A stretch of 52,783 bases of DNA from contig JAHQWW010000015.1 in NCBI GenBank assembly GCA_029856365.1, positions 1 through 52,783 of the forward strand, in the 5' to 3' direction. The notes beneath the pieces were generated by a model. That model ran no database searches and was not told the origin of the DNA. It was given only the letters and a program-made list of their open reading frames with translations. The stretch is from Candidatus Hodarchaeota archaeon (lineage in GTDB: Archaea; Asgardarchaeota; Heimdallarchaeia; Hodarchaeales; Hodarchaeaceae). Numbering within the stretch: the stretch's first letter is position 1; the number at the start of each line of letters is the position of its first letter. Shown one piece after another: positions 1 through 9,039 of this stretch. The translations under genes were made by a program, and so were the position numbers.

Positions 1-72
1 AGATCTGCAAAAAAACAAGGAGAATTAGCTAGGATGAGTAAGAATCATGTGAAACTTGAATTATTCTGTTAA
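1..72 (+). CDS. possible 3' end of an upstream gene (partial)
   Basis: The first reading frame is open from the window edge for 23 codons and ends at TAA. The peptide is short, basic and has no recognisable motif. It may be the C-terminus of a gene lying mostly outside the window, or chance. It overlaps the next small ORF by 17 bases. Confidence 0.25.
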   Translation, partial: RSAKKQGELARMSKNHVKLELFC

Positions 73-253
73 GCCAGAGAATCCATTGTACCTACCAGGG
101 CTTTTACCATCTTCCTTCCTATTGACACTAACAATGGGATTTATCCTTTACACTTGGATAAACTTACGAAAGCACTGGAAGAAAAGCCTTGATTATATCC
201 CTTTACTCGAGCTGATTGGTTTCTTTTTGTTGTATAAGCTAGCTACACCGTAG
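56..253 (+). CDS. small two-helix membrane protein (hypothetical)
   Basis: A 65-residue ORF begins at TTG, with GTGA 3-4 bases upstream as a weak ribosome-binding site. It has two hydrophobic stretches, about residues 16-35 and 48-62, separated by a basic loop (LRKHWKK), so it would be a two-pass membrane peptide. I recognise no family. It overlaps an open frame entering from the window edge, which fits translational coupling or fortuitous overlap. Weak evidence only. Confidence 0.3.
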   Translation: MNYSVKPENPLYLPGLLPSSFLLTLTMGFILYTWINLRKHWKKSLDYIPLLELIGFFLLYKLATP

Positions 254-432
254 ACTTGGCTTTATTACTTCCCTTGTTATATTGTAATTCAAGAAAAAAA
301 ATATTTAAAGACGAAACAAATTTTGGTACTACTCTTAATTACCTTTATAATTGCCTAATTCGATTTCATTGCATTAATAAAAGGTATAGGTAGACTTACA
401 GAAGTATTGAACAATATATTGTGGTAGGTTAA

Positions 433-1020
433 ATGCCTCAGAAGATTGAACGATGTGCTTGGGTTGGTTCAGATCCTTTAATGGTTGAGTATCATGATAA
501 AGAGTGGGGTGTCCCCATCCACGATGATAATGAACTATATGAGTTCCTCATTCTTGAAGGTGCTCAGGCTGGCTTAACCTGGTCAACCATTTTAACTCGA
601 CGAGAGGGGTATCGTAAAGCGTTTGCTAACTTTGATATTCAGAAAGTAGCTCTCTTTTCTGAAGAGGATTTTGAGAGATTAGTTCAAAATCCGGACATCA
701 TTCGGAACCGTCTAAAGGTTAAGAGCGCAATAAATAACGCGCAACAGGCTATTATTATTCAAAAAGAATTTGGCTCTTTTGATCAATACATATGGCAATT
801 TGTTAATTATCAACCTATTGATAATCAGTTTAAGCAGCTTGCAGATATTCCAGCCTCAACAGAATTATCTACTATCATGAGTAAAGACCTGAAAAAACGA
901 GGGTTCAACTTTGTTGGCCCAACCATTTGTTATGCCTATATGCAAACTATTGGTATGGTAAATGACCATTTAATCGATTGTTTTCGATACTCAGAGATCG
1001 TACATCTGTCTACTAGATAA
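433..1020 (+). CDS. tag: DNA-3-methyladenine glycosylase I
   Basis: This base-excision repair enzyme removes 3-methyladenine from alkylated DNA. The 195 residues match the usual Tag length (about 187-195). The zinc-snap ligands expected in Tag are present: Cys8 and His21 near the N-terminus (RCAW...YHDKEWG) and His179/Cys183 near the C-terminus (NDHLIDCF). The conserved WGVP motif follows His21, and the acidic residue of the base pocket is probably Glu42 in LILEGAQAGLTW. The ATG start stands alone, with about 180 bases of AT-rich DNA upstream. Tag is mostly bacterial, so in an archaeon it may be of bacterial origin (inference). Confidence 0.93.
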   Translation: MPQKIERCAWVGSDPLMVEYHDKEWGVPIHDDNELYEFLILEGAQAGLTWSTILTRREGYRKAFANFDIQKVALFSEEDFERLVQNPDIIRNRLKVKSAINNAQQAIIIQKEFGSFDQYIWQFVNYQPIDNQFKQLADIPASTELSTIMSKDLKKRGFNFVGPTICYAYMQTIGMVNDHLIDCFRYSEIVHLSTR

Positions 1021-1136
1021 AATTTCAAGCCAGAATCGTTTTTCCTAATTTATTGGTTGCACAATTTCTAGACCATTGCTGAAAGGAACAATGTATTCGA
1101 TTTGGCAATTATGGTATTGCTTTTGAATACCTAAGA

Positions 1137-1742
1137 TTATTTTCTGGAAAAATAACTAACATCTAGCCAACCAAAGAAAATCCCCCCCAGTAACCCAAAC
1201 AGATGGGAGATGAAATTAGTATCCTGACCTATAGTAATGAGAAAGAAAATAAGAAGCAAATAAAGAGATTTCCGTCTTTCATGTCTCGATTCACCCCGTA
1301 AGAGATAGTAAATTATTCCTAGAAGTCCAAAAATTGCTCCTGATGATCCAACAGAATTCATAGGAATTGATAGTAAGAACCAGAGGAGTGATCCCACATT
1401 ACCGACAAATCCACAAAAAATAAATCCCAAAACTAGAAATGAAGCCGATCTTAATTCTTCTAACCTGATTCCGAAGATAACTAAAAATAAGACGTTTGAG
1501 GCAAGATGAACAATATTTGCATGAATGAAAATTGCACTAAATAGCCGATAAAATTCCCCTTGCAGAACCTTTTCATTCTCGCCATATAGCTGAAAGACTT
1601 CAGAAGATTGGATAAAGAGATCATACGGAAATAGTAGCATAGTTGTAATATATATAACAATTAACGATATAGTCAAGAAAATTGTTCCTGAATACGGTGG
1701 TATTTTGTCTAAAATTTCATATTTCAGTTGTTTTGTTCGCAA
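1137..1742 (-). CDS. rhomboid family intramembrane serine protease
   Basis: A polytopic membrane protein of 201 residues with the full rhomboid signature. His74, His79 and Asn83 lie in the helix-2 region (IFIHANIVHLASN). The catalytic serine is Ser134 in GSSGAIFG, and the catalytic histidine is His180 in SHLFGLLGG. About six transmembrane helices can be drawn. It would cleave other membrane proteins within the bilayer. The TTG start is preceded by GGTGAT six bases upstream, which supports this start. It stands alone, converging on tag. Confidence 0.9.
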   Translation of the reverse strand: MRTKQLKYEILDKIPPYSGTIFLTISLIVIYITTMLLFPYDLFIQSSEVFQLYGENEKVLQGEFYRLFSAIFIHANIVHLASNVLFLVIFGIRLEELRSASFLVLGFIFCGFVGNVGSLLWFLLSIPMNSVGSSGAIFGLLGIIYYLLRGESRHERRKSLYLLLIFFLITIGQDTNFISHLFGLLGGIFFGWLDVSYFSRK

Positions 1743-2109
1743 CTTGTTATCACCAATTTAAATAACAAATTTCAGTGAAAAAGAACTTATTCAAAATCAT
1801 TCGTAATTAATTGTAGAACTCAAATCCTCAATAAATTTTTGAGCTTAAAGGCGATATTAAAATGTTATTCTTATTAAATCCATACAAATTCTTTTCAAAA
1901 AAAGTAACCGATTTAAGGTTATGTTGGAAGAAAAAATCTCCCTCGGCATATGAACTAGTAATTTTACTAAATGCAATTAGATTTAATGAGTAATTAACAC
2001 GCTCTCCAATCTTATAAGCATATTGATCAAGATGATACTTGAAGATGTTAGCTGCGAATACCATTCATCTGAAATCAAAATCAATTGCTACAATTAATTC
2101 ATTCAAACC
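1743..2109. other. intergenic stretch, no convincing gene
   Basis: This 367-bp gap between the rhomboid gene and the methyltransferase gene is AT-rich. A 78-codon minus-strand frame (1828-2064) is open, but it has no good ribosome-binding site, domain or hydrophobic pattern, so I do not call it. I see no structured RNA. Confidence 0.4.
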
Positions 2110-3552
2110 TCACTTTAAATTATTCTTAGCGATCCGATCTAAGTCTTTTTTGAGCGTATCATCTATAGGGTGTTTAGGTGATCGTTCGCTGAGTTTAATA
2201 GCGATTTCTTTTGCTCTCTGTCGTGCTGACCTTTCACCGCTTAATTTCCACAAGTCACGGGTTTCTCTATTTATCACTTGGAACCCATCAACGATGAATG
2301 GAAGATAGAGCTCCTTTCGAAATAAGTCTAATGTTGTAGGGTGAGACAATAGAGAAACATTACTATCGTAGTCTTTGAGGATAGATTGGGCAAAAGGTTC
2401 ACCATAATCAATTATTCCTTGTGTGAAGCGTTTAACCATCCCTGCAATTTCATTATCAATAATGAGTTTTTCAAAACTCTGTGTCGATTCAAAATCTAAC
2501 ATACCTGGTCCAGCTATCATATTAATTCCAGCAAGCCCAGCTAACAGGGCTCCCATACCTCCTTCGAAACCAGCTTGAGCATCGGGGACTTTGGAATCAG
2601 ACAAATTCATATAAGCGTGTGTAGGGAGATTTAAAAACTTTCCTATTTGAGCATCTGCAATATTAATCATCATTGTTTCAATGGCACCCATCGGAGTCGT
2701 TCCATATTTCATATCAAATACAGTAGGAGACCCACCCCAAATGATAGGTGCGTTTCGTTTTGCCAATTGAGCAATAACAAGACCAGCTAAACTTTCCGCA
2801 GTATGTTGGGTGACACATCCAATTAATGTAATAGGAGCGGTAGAACCAGCAAGAGGCATACTTACAAACTCCGAAGGAATCCCACTTCTGGCTGCATCAA
2901 TCACACTTTGGGTTGTGAGGTTTGACCACATAAGCGGAGGACTTGGACAGGCATCAAAGATTGCCAATGGTTTTTCCGCTAATTTATCGCTCGAAGTTCT
3001 GGTCATTTCCAACAAGTCCCGCATTATCGCAAAACTTTCAGTTCGAAAAGTTCCTGTATCAATTGGTTTGGAACAGTTAAGGAGGCCCAGATATAAACGA
3101 TGCCAATCTTGCGCATCATTAGGGACATCTGAATAAACAATAGCTGTTGAGTGTGCCTCAAGATTTGGTAGATGGTCAACAATCTTTGAAAACTTAATGT
3201 AATCTGATGATAATGCTTCTCTTATAACTCCTGAGTTTAAATCTTGGACAAAAATTGCAGCTGATCCAGGATCAAAATGAATATGATCTTGTGATAGCTG
3301 AATTACCTCCTTCTCTTCTCTATCGAATAATCTGATTTCTGAAGGAGCATAATGCCGTAATTTTTCAATTAAATCATCAGGAATAAAGTATCTTGAATTC
3401 TCATATTCAACTCCTTCCTCTTGTAACAATTTTCGTGCTTCATAGTTTTCAATCTCGACTCCTAGAGTTTGAAGAATATCTTTTGCTTCTTGATAGATCT
3501 TTTTTTTGTATTCATTTGTTAACAATTCAACTTTTGGTCGTAAAATAGTCAA
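2110..3552 (-). CDS. trimethylamine methyltransferase (MttB) family protein, non-pyrrolysine type
   Basis: A TIM-barrel corrinoid-dependent methyltransferase homologue (COG5598 family: MttB, MtgB and relatives), about 480 residues. Recognisable family blocks are RPKVELL at the N-terminus, NAPIIWGGSPTVFDM, SDSKVPDAQAGFEGGMG and the C-terminal SFEKLIIDNEIAGM. The frame is continuous, so no in-frame UAG (pyrrolysine) is used. It therefore resembles the Pyl-less group whose characterised members demethylate glycine betaine or other quaternary amines; the substrate here is unknown. No corrinoid protein or corrinoid methyltransferase lies nearby. I prefer the TTG start at 3552: GAGGAGGAT lies six bases upstream and the protein then begins at the family's usual start. 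An ATG eight codons earlier (3576) has no ribosome-binding site. Confidence 0.85.
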   Translation of the reverse strand: MTILRPKVELLTNEYKKKIYQEAKDILQTLGVEIENYEARKLLQEEGVEYENSRYFIPDDLIEKLRHYAPSEIRLFDREEKEVIQLSQDHIHFDPGSAAIFVQDLNSGVIREALSSDYIKFSKIVDHLPNLEAHSTAIVYSDVPNDAQDWHRLYLGLLNCSKPIDTGTFRTESFAIMRDLLEMTRTSSDKLAEKPLAIFDACPSPPLMWSNLTTQSVIDAARSGIPSEFVSMPLAGSTAPITLIGCVTQHTAESLAGLVIAQLAKRNAPIIWGGSPTVFDMKYGTTPMGAIETMMINIADAQIGKFLNLPTHAYMNLSDSKVPDAQAGFEGGMGALLAGLAGINMIAGPGMLDFESTQSFEKLIIDNEIAGMVKRFTQGIIDYGEPFAQSILKDYDSNVSLLSHPTTLDLFRKELYLPFIVDGFQVINRETRDLWKLSGERSARQRAKEIAIKLSERSPKHPIDDTLKKDLDRIAKNNLK

Positions 3553-3576
3553 TGAATTATCCTCCTCGGAGTTCAT

Positions 3577-4212
3577 CGATATTGTTCAAACTAGTGTAAA
3601 ATTAAATTCCTATTAATAAATCAAGTTAGTTTGCAATTGTGGATACCTAAAAAAAGAATTCAGTCAAATCATTCATTATAATCGTCCTTCATTCTCCTAT
3701 CAGAGTCATTCTTTCTCACTTGTTAAGTCAAAAAGACACCCAATACACATTTTTATAAAAAATGTTTATGTGTATTGGGTTAATTATAAAAACCAATTCG
3801 TAAAGAATTTAGGAATTCAGAATCGAACAGCTACAACATTCAAATACGCGATTATAGGAATATACGGAGGTTCGTGTGTAATACCAACGTTATGTGACAG
3901 TTCAGAAAAAATATCCAAGAAATTAATATTATTCTTTTCCTGAATTCACCAATCTAGGAAATGAACAAACCAAAATAAAGGTGAAATAACTTTCTGCTTG
4001 AGCACTCCCTACTGTCTTTCCACACTTCAGACAAAAATTATTTGTTACTGCCAACAGGCGAATAAAAGGGGAATGACCAGTAAGATCATCATATGTCAAT
4101 ATTCTAATTTCAGAATTAATAGAAAGAAATCTTTAACTCTAATGGAAACATTATTATGGCAGTGAAAATTTATCATTTTGATAATTAATCTTAAAATTAT
4201 GGAAGCTAGTAA
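3577..4212. other. 636-bp intergenic region with a strong hairpin
   Basis: No ORF of note lies between the methyltransferase and regulator genes, which are divergently transcribed. The main structure is a perfect 13-bp inverted repeat at 3738-3780 (separate entry). The rest is AT-rich sequence that should hold both promoters; TTAATCTTAAAATT, about 20 bases before the regulator start, is a poor TATA candidate. Confidence 0.5.
3738..3780. repeat. perfect 13-bp inverted repeat with 17-base loop
   Basis: Left arm ACCCAATACACAT (3738-3750) and right arm ATGTGTATTGGGT (3768-3780) are exact reverse complements around an AT-only-like spacer. It lies about 185 bp upstream of the methyltransferase start and 430 bp upstream of the regulator start. 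It may be an operator, a transcript hairpin, or a remnant of a small mobile element. No second copy was noticed in the window. Confidence 0.6.
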
Positions 4213-5169
4213 ATGGATTTAGTGGACAAGTCTCTTCTCTTTGAATTGGAGAGAAATTGCCGCATTGCTTTTACTGAATTGTCGAATATTCTTAATATCC
4301 CTATTGATGAAGTTGGTTCTCGAACTCAACAATTAGTAAGAGATCACATTATACTTAAATTCACTGTTGTTCCGCAACCCATTCTCTTTGGGGCTAAACA
4401 AGCTATTATATTCTTCCGGTCTAGCAAACCAATAGATTTAGCACGTATCAATTCTTTAGGAATTCACCCAACTGTTGAGTTCCTCTCTATCGGGCAAAAT
4501 ATAGAAGGATTTGCCCTCATACATTATCGGACTCTCAGCGAATTGTTTTCAGTAGTGAAATACTTCCAAAAAGTGGGCTCCTTTGAGGATATCAGGGCAT
4601 TTCAAGTCCAACCATTAAGAGCTCAAAAAAAACCCACAAAGGATATCTATACTTTACAGGACATCGATTGGTTGATACTCTGCCATCTTCGAGAACAGGG
4701 GCGATTAAGCCTTATTGATCTGTCTACAAGAACTAATATTGCTGTAGAAACGTTAGTAGAACGGTTACAATATATGCGTGATAATCACCTTATCCAGGAA
4801 ACCATTCATATAAACCCTGCGAAGACTGCGAAGGAGACATGGACCATTTTTAGTTTAAAATTGACAATCTTCACCGAACCCTTGCATGAGGAACTATCTC
4901 GAGAATTAGAGGCTTTACCTTCGTACTGGCGTACGAACACTTGGAGAGTGGAAGAGAAACCCATCTTACTCTTGGGATTTCTTTGCTCTTCTTACAATGA
5001 AGTCGAAAAAATTCAGAACTGGTTATCAGAGACCCCAGGTCTTATCAGTATCGAGAAAATCATGGGAGGCGTTACATATTATTTCCCCGATTTTCGGGAT
5101 GAGTTATTGGAAGAGAAACGGAGTGCTGACTGGTTCAAACCAGAGGAATGGGTGAGTAAGAAGAGTTAA
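4213..5169 (+). CDS. tandem Lrp/AsnC-type transcription regulator
   Basis: Two Lrp-like units lie in one 318-residue chain. The first has a winged-helix segment at about residues 3-50 (LLFELERNCRIAFTELSNIL, then the recognition helix) followed by a RAM-like alpha/beta segment to about 135. The second repeats the order: helix-turn-helix at about 148-195 (DIDWLILCHLREQGRLSLID) and RAM-like segment at about 205-290. Ordinary Lrp proteins have one unit and work as dimers, so this chain could act as a built-in dimer. A short acidic/basic tail follows. The divergent methyltransferase gene is a possible target, but no effector is evident. Confidence 0.78.
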   Translation: MDLVDKSLLFELERNCRIAFTELSNILNIPIDEVGSRTQQLVRDHIILKFTVVPQPILFGAKQAIIFFRSSKPIDLARINSLGIHPTVEFLSIGQNIEGFALIHYRTLSELFSVVKYFQKVGSFEDIRAFQVQPLRAQKKPTKDIYTLQDIDWLILCHLREQGRLSLIDLSTRTNIAVETLVERLQYMRDNHLIQETIHINPAKTAKETWTIFSLKLTIFTEPLHEELSRELEALPSYWRTNTWRVEEKPILLLGFLCSSYNEVEKIQNWLSETPGLISIEKIMGGVTYYFPDFRDELLEEKRSADWFKPEEWVSKKS

Positions 5170-5183
5170 GGAATTGGAGAGTG

Positions 5184-5213
5184 GGCCTTCAGTCGACTGG
5201 TCTCCTGAAAGCC
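5184..5213. terminator. stem-loop between convergent genes
   Basis: GGCCTTCAG (5184-5192) and CTGAAAGCC (5205-5213) form a 9-bp stem with one mismatch; a 10-bp palindrome CAGTCGACTG overlaps the left arm. It sits just after the stop of the tandem Lrp gene and before the convergent HEAT-repeat gene, which suits a two-way terminator or processing structure. No strong T-tract follows. Confidence 0.35.
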
Positions 5214-5267
5214 ACATGGGTTCCGTAGTTTCTCTTTATACAAGCCCATTAATTTTATAATTACTTC

Positions 5268-5930
5268 TTATAGTTGAAGATTATCTCTTGCAGTAGCGAT
5301 TTTAATCAAAGTGAGTGTTTCATGGATTGCAGAAATAACAGGGCTAGAAGTTTCTGCTGATAACATCTGGCGAAGTTCCATTTTCAGTTGAGGATCCCCG
5401 TCCTCTAGTAAACCCAAGCCAACAACTGCGCCAGTTCTTACAGCTGGGGAAGAATCTGTTCTAGCAAGTTCTAATAGCATTTTTTTTGCTTGAATTATTT
5501 TCAATCGTCCGCAGGCGCGAGCACACCGATCACGAAATTCTGGTTCGGGTGCATTTAGAAAATTCATCATTTTTTTGGTAATAATTTGGCTGGTAATTCC
5601 GATAAAACTTAAGGCAGCTATTGTGTTACTACGTACAGATAATTCTGGGTCATCTAGTAGTGGTTCTATAATTGGGATAGCAATCTTACCTTCCAAGAAT
5701 GCCAGAGCCATAACTGTTTCGCAACGAACTTCAGCTACTGGGTCAAATAACGCTTCTTCTAGTTTGGAGTGAATTATAACTGGAAGATCTTTAATTAGAA
5801 GGTTCATTTGTCCAAGACGCTTGATTGCTTCTGCTCTCTCACAAGGATTCTTCGAGTCCATTTCTTGGATTATTTGGTTTAGTTGTTTTTTACTTCGATT
5901 ATTCATGGAATCAGAATTCAGTCTTATCAT
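5268..5930 (-). CDS. HEAT-repeat protein
   Basis: A 220-residue soluble all-helical protein. Five or six HEAT-type helix pairs can be traced, for example the segments around RAEAIKRLGQM, VRCETVMALAFL, VRSNTIAALSFIG, FRDRCARACGRL and VRTGAVVGLGLL, each with the conserved Arg and small/hydrophobic pattern of phycobilisome-lyase-type HEAT repeats. Such proteins are scaffolds, so no enzyme activity is implied. The ATG at 5930 has GGCG just upstream; a second ATG lies eight codons in. It is monocistronic, convergent with the Lrp gene. Confidence 0.82.
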   Translation of the reverse strand: MIRLNSDSMNNRSKKQLNQIIQEMDSKNPCERAEAIKRLGQMNLLIKDLPVIIHSKLEEALFDPVAEVRCETVMALAFLEGKIAIPIIEPLLDDPELSVRSNTIAALSFIGITSQIITKKMMNFLNAPEPEFRDRCARACGRLKIIQAKKMLLELARTDSSPAVRTGAVVGLGLLEDGDPQLKMELRQMLSAETSSPVISAIHETLTLIKIATARDNLQL

Positions 5931-6035
5931 CGCCTAATGAAGTTTTAATTATTTTTTCTCTAAAAACGCTTGCTTTAATGCAAAAATGTTTCAGAGTAGT
6001 ATTAAATGAAAGAGAGATATACATATGCAGAGATA

Positions 6036-6740
6036 TTAGATAAGTCCTCGCGCCTTCAATTTTTCCCTTATAAAGGGGTACAGAATTAATTGTTCAATTT
6101 CCAATTGTTTTGGTGTTATTACCGTCTTCAGTTCGCTAATCTCCAATGAAGTAAAGAACTCCGCCATGATTGCAACGTTAAATCGCAATGTGGATTGTTG
6201 TAATAATTTGATGGTGTGGAGCTGGGCATTGAAAAGGTCAATGGGCGCTCCAGTCACCTTCGTAAAAAGGGAACGCCCTGCTTTTAAACTGACCCGTACA
6301 TAAGGGGGATATGGTACACCTTCAAGTTCCTGGATATAGGAGGAACCAGAGAGTAGAGTGCCATTCGTCTCTAAGATAAACAGAATATCGTCTGGTATTT
6401 GCTGCAGCACCGCTAACAAATGCTCTTTACACAGAGTGGGTTCACCTCCACTAAGGCGCATACGGTGACACTTATGTTTCTTAGCGAGTTCCAATAATGC
6501 TTTGACTACTTGATTAGCAGAGTACCACGCCCCCTTTCGTGGATGCCACGCGGTCTTCTGTGACCAGCAATAAACACATCGCAAGTTACACCCAACCACA
6601 TCAGCAGTGACAATTCCACCGTAAAACTGGCTAGAATACCGAAATCTATAGTATTTTCTCTGGTGTTGATTTGGAAGCTCTTCCTGACACACTTGGATTA
6701 TCCTTTTGCTCATCAGGCGTTGTGACTCGTTCGGTTCCAT
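6036..6740 (-). CDS. radical SAM protein
   Basis: A 234-residue radical SAM enzyme. The 4Fe-4S cluster ligands are Cys51, Cys55 and Cys58 (CNLRCVYC), and the SAM-binding GGE motif is at 97-102 (SGGEPT). A later ETNGT strand fits the barrel. The short C-terminal part lacks extra Cys clusters, so this is not a SPASM or twitch type; it resembles activase-like or unclassified archaeal radical SAM proteins. No partner glycyl-radical enzyme is nearby. The substrate cannot be inferred. Confidence 0.88.
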   Translation of the reverse strand: MEPNESQRLMSKRIIQVCQEELPNQHQRKYYRFRYSSQFYGGIVTADVVGCNLRCVYCWSQKTAWHPRKGAWYSANQVVKALLELAKKHKCHRMRLSGGEPTLCKEHLLAVLQQIPDDILFILETNGTLLSGSSYIQELEGVPYPPYVRVSLKAGRSLFTKVTGAPIDLFNAQLHTIKLLQQSTLRFNVAIMAEFFTSLEISELKTVITPKQLEIEQLILYPFIREKLKARGLI

Positions 6741-7031
6741 AGATACCAGCTAATTTTTTTCGTGATATAACGAATTTATCTATTATAAAAGCTTCCTCCA
6801 GAATAGTCATTTGAAAAAGTATGTTAAACGAGAAATCACCTCAAACATCAATACACAAGTGTTGTGGATATTGAATTTCATGACCTAGATGAGGAATAGG
6901 AGTGGGATTGAGGGAATAACATTATACCATTGATTAGGATTTACTGAGCTCTTAGAGGTTTGTCAGTAAAAAGTGATATATTGCACTAAAAATTCATCTT
7001 AAATATAATCACTTGAGTAGTAGAACCGCTA

Positions 7032-8167
7032 GTGGAGACGTTGAAAAGAAATGAAATCTTTATTCTTTTAATGTTATTTTCTCTATTATCAGCATTTTTG
7101 GTTACAGCTTTCATCCTAATGAATGAGACAGGTGAATCTGAAATGGTTCCTAAATTTGAAGATCATATCCTACAAAAAGGATTAAATGGTCCTCTCTATG
7201 TGTCAACTATAGATTTAGACCAGGATACTGATGCTGATATTTTAGCAACAATCTTTCACGAGAACAAAGTTGTATGGTATGAGAATAAAGGGAATAAAAG
7301 TTTTCACGAACATGTTATTGATAATGATTGTAAACAAGCAACTTGTATTCATGGAACTGATCTTGATAATGATGGTGACATTGATATCATTGCCTCCTCT
7401 AGTGTAGAAGGGATTTTTTATTACAAAAATCTTGGAACACCTATTTTAAACGGTTTACACTTAATGAATCCCTAGTTGATTGTTTTATTATCATTCTTGT
7501 CGATGGTAATGATGATAACCTTATTGACATAGTTGGTGCACGAAGAACGAGTATTACTGCCTTATGGATTAATCATGGCAATTTTAGTTTTACTCGACAT
7601 ACATTAACTGATAATCCAAATATGATCAGATACATGTGTTCTGCAGACCTAGATAATGATAAAGACATTGATATAGTACTAATATCCGTTAATGGGTATG
7701 TATTCTGGTTAGAAAATCAAGGTACTGTCAATTTCCTACAACATAATATTGAATCAGGTTATTTGGGAGGTCACGGAATTTATGCATGTGATTTTGATAA
7801 AGATGATGATATAGATATAATTACGTGTGCAAGTGATATTAATGAAGTTAATTGGTTTGAAAATAATGGTAGTGGTAATTTTTCAAAAAATAATATAGAT
7901 AATCAAACTCTCGAACCTGGATATGTTCATTGTTCTGACATAAATAATAATGGATATATAGATATTATTGGAATGTCGTTTGAGTTAAAACAATTGTACT
8001 GGTGGCAACATAAAGGGAATAATAGTTTTGTTCGTCACATCATACACGACTCTTATGCAGGTACTATATGTAAAACCGTAGACATTGACAACGATGGAGA
8101 CATGGATATATTTGTTAGTGATTATATCAATGGAATTATCTATTAGTGGGAAAATCTTCTAATTTGA
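7032..8167 (+). pseudogene. FG-GAP/VCBS-repeat surface protein, frameshifted
   Basis: A secreted beta-propeller type protein broken into two reading frames. The first part starts at GTG 7032, has one N-terminal hydrophobic segment (about residues 9-29) and repeats such as DLDQDTDADI and DLDNDGDIDI. It stops at 7475. The same repeat pattern resumes in another frame from about 7440 (DGNDDNLIDI, DLDNDKDIDI, DFDKDDDIDI, DINNNGYIDI, DIDNDGDMDI) and runs to TAG at 8146. A single indel near 7436-7452 would rejoin the halves. The TAG follows IIY and precedes WEN, where these repeats normally read WYEN or WWEN, so it also looks like a nonsense change; the frame then ends at TGA 8165. The seven Asp-rich loops are typical calcium-binding loops. 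Confidence 0.75.
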
Positions 8168-8267
8168 TGTTAACTAGCAATGGAAAAATGAATAAAGTAG
8201 GGAGCGATGATGTTATCTAGAGAAATCGTTCTAATTGGCTTAAATCTTTGAATTAGAATCCTGAAGG

Positions 8268-8885
8268 TCAATGAACCAACAATTTAGGTTTTTTTTCAGG
8301 TGAGTTAACATGTACTATAGCAGAAGCTTTGTCTGCCACAGTAATTAATTCACGAAGAATTTCTTGAGAGATACTCGGATTTTTAAATTCATTGAGAGCA
8401 TTATATTGTTCTAGAAATTCTTCCTTTGAAAGGTTTTGATCACGTAACATACCTAATAAATGATAACAACGTGTGGGTCTCTCAACCCATCGCATTATCT
8501 CATCTCCCTCTTCATCAGCAAAGATAACTAATGGAATTTTTTTTCTTCCAACAGTTGTATAGAATCTCTCTACTTCTTCCGTAAAATTATCTCGAGGGAC
8601 AATTCTAAAATCCCAGTTGTTGCATTCTTCAGCAAGTCTAGCTATAACAGGCACTCCGTTTGCACAGTCACCACACCAATTCTCAGCAATGCAAAGGACA
8701 AGTAATTTTTCATTTAATGAGGAGATTTGAGTCAAAGGTATTTTTTTTACTTCCTTTGCTAAGATAAACCAACTTTCTTTCATCCTTTCCACATGATAAT
8801 CATTTTTTTTGGTGTATTCCTCATAGGAAATTTCACTTGCAAACATTTTATTAAAAATTTCTCGTTTTCTCATTTCTAAACACAT
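8268..8885 (-). CDS. thioredoxin-family protein
   Basis: The 205-residue protein has a thioredoxin fold whose active site is WCGDC (in AENWCGDC, near residue 75), followed by the expected cis-proline strand (KKIPLVIFADEEGD). The WCGDC form and the helical N- and C-terminal extensions fit the Thioredoxin_9 type more than a classical 110-residue thioredoxin. It probably acts as a cytoplasmic thiol-disulfide reductase; the partner is unknown. The ATG at 8885 is used here, and another in-frame ATG lies 12 bases downstream. It is divergent from a TrmB-like regulator, with a dyad between them. Confidence 0.85.
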   Translation of the reverse strand: MCLEMRKREIFNKMFASEISYEEYTKKNDYHVERMKESWFILAKEVKKIPLTQISSLNEKLLVLCIAENWCGDCANGVPVIARLAEECNNWDFRIVPRDNFTEEVERFYTTVGRKKIPLVIFADEEGDEIMRWVERPTRCYHLLGMLRDQNLSKEEFLEQYNALNEFKNPSISQEILRELITVADKASAIVHVNSPEKKPKLLVH

Positions 8886-9019
8886 CAAAAATACTTTTTA
8901 TGAAAATCTTTGATATTATGAAATAAATCTCAGCAAATAAACCACAATAAGATGATTGAAATCTCCTTTAGATCTGAATTTGGTGAGAATACAAAATCTA
9001 AATAAGATCGATCTTTTTA

Positions 9020-9039
9020 CTACTAATAGTAATTAGTAG
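9020..9039. promoter_or_regulatory. dyad operator between thioredoxin and TrmB-like genes
   Basis: Arms CTACTAAT (9020-9027) and ATTAGTAG (9032-9039) are exact reverse complements around AGTA. After one mismatch the symmetry continues as T-tract against A-tract, giving a footprint of about 9014-9045. It lies 28 bases before the TrmB-like start and about 135 bases before the divergent thioredoxin gene. Autoregulation by the TrmB-like protein is the simplest reading (inference). Confidence 0.55.

Noticed and set aside
1828..2064. 78-codon minus-strand ORF
   Set aside because: No usable ribosome-binding site, no domain, no hydrophobic or helical pattern; AT-rich composition alone can keep such a frame open.
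2110..3552. Pyrrolysine use in the MttB-like gene
   Set aside because: The frame has no in-frame TAG; the TAG stops elsewhere (for example 8144, 19894) are in decayed genes and not in a Pyl context.
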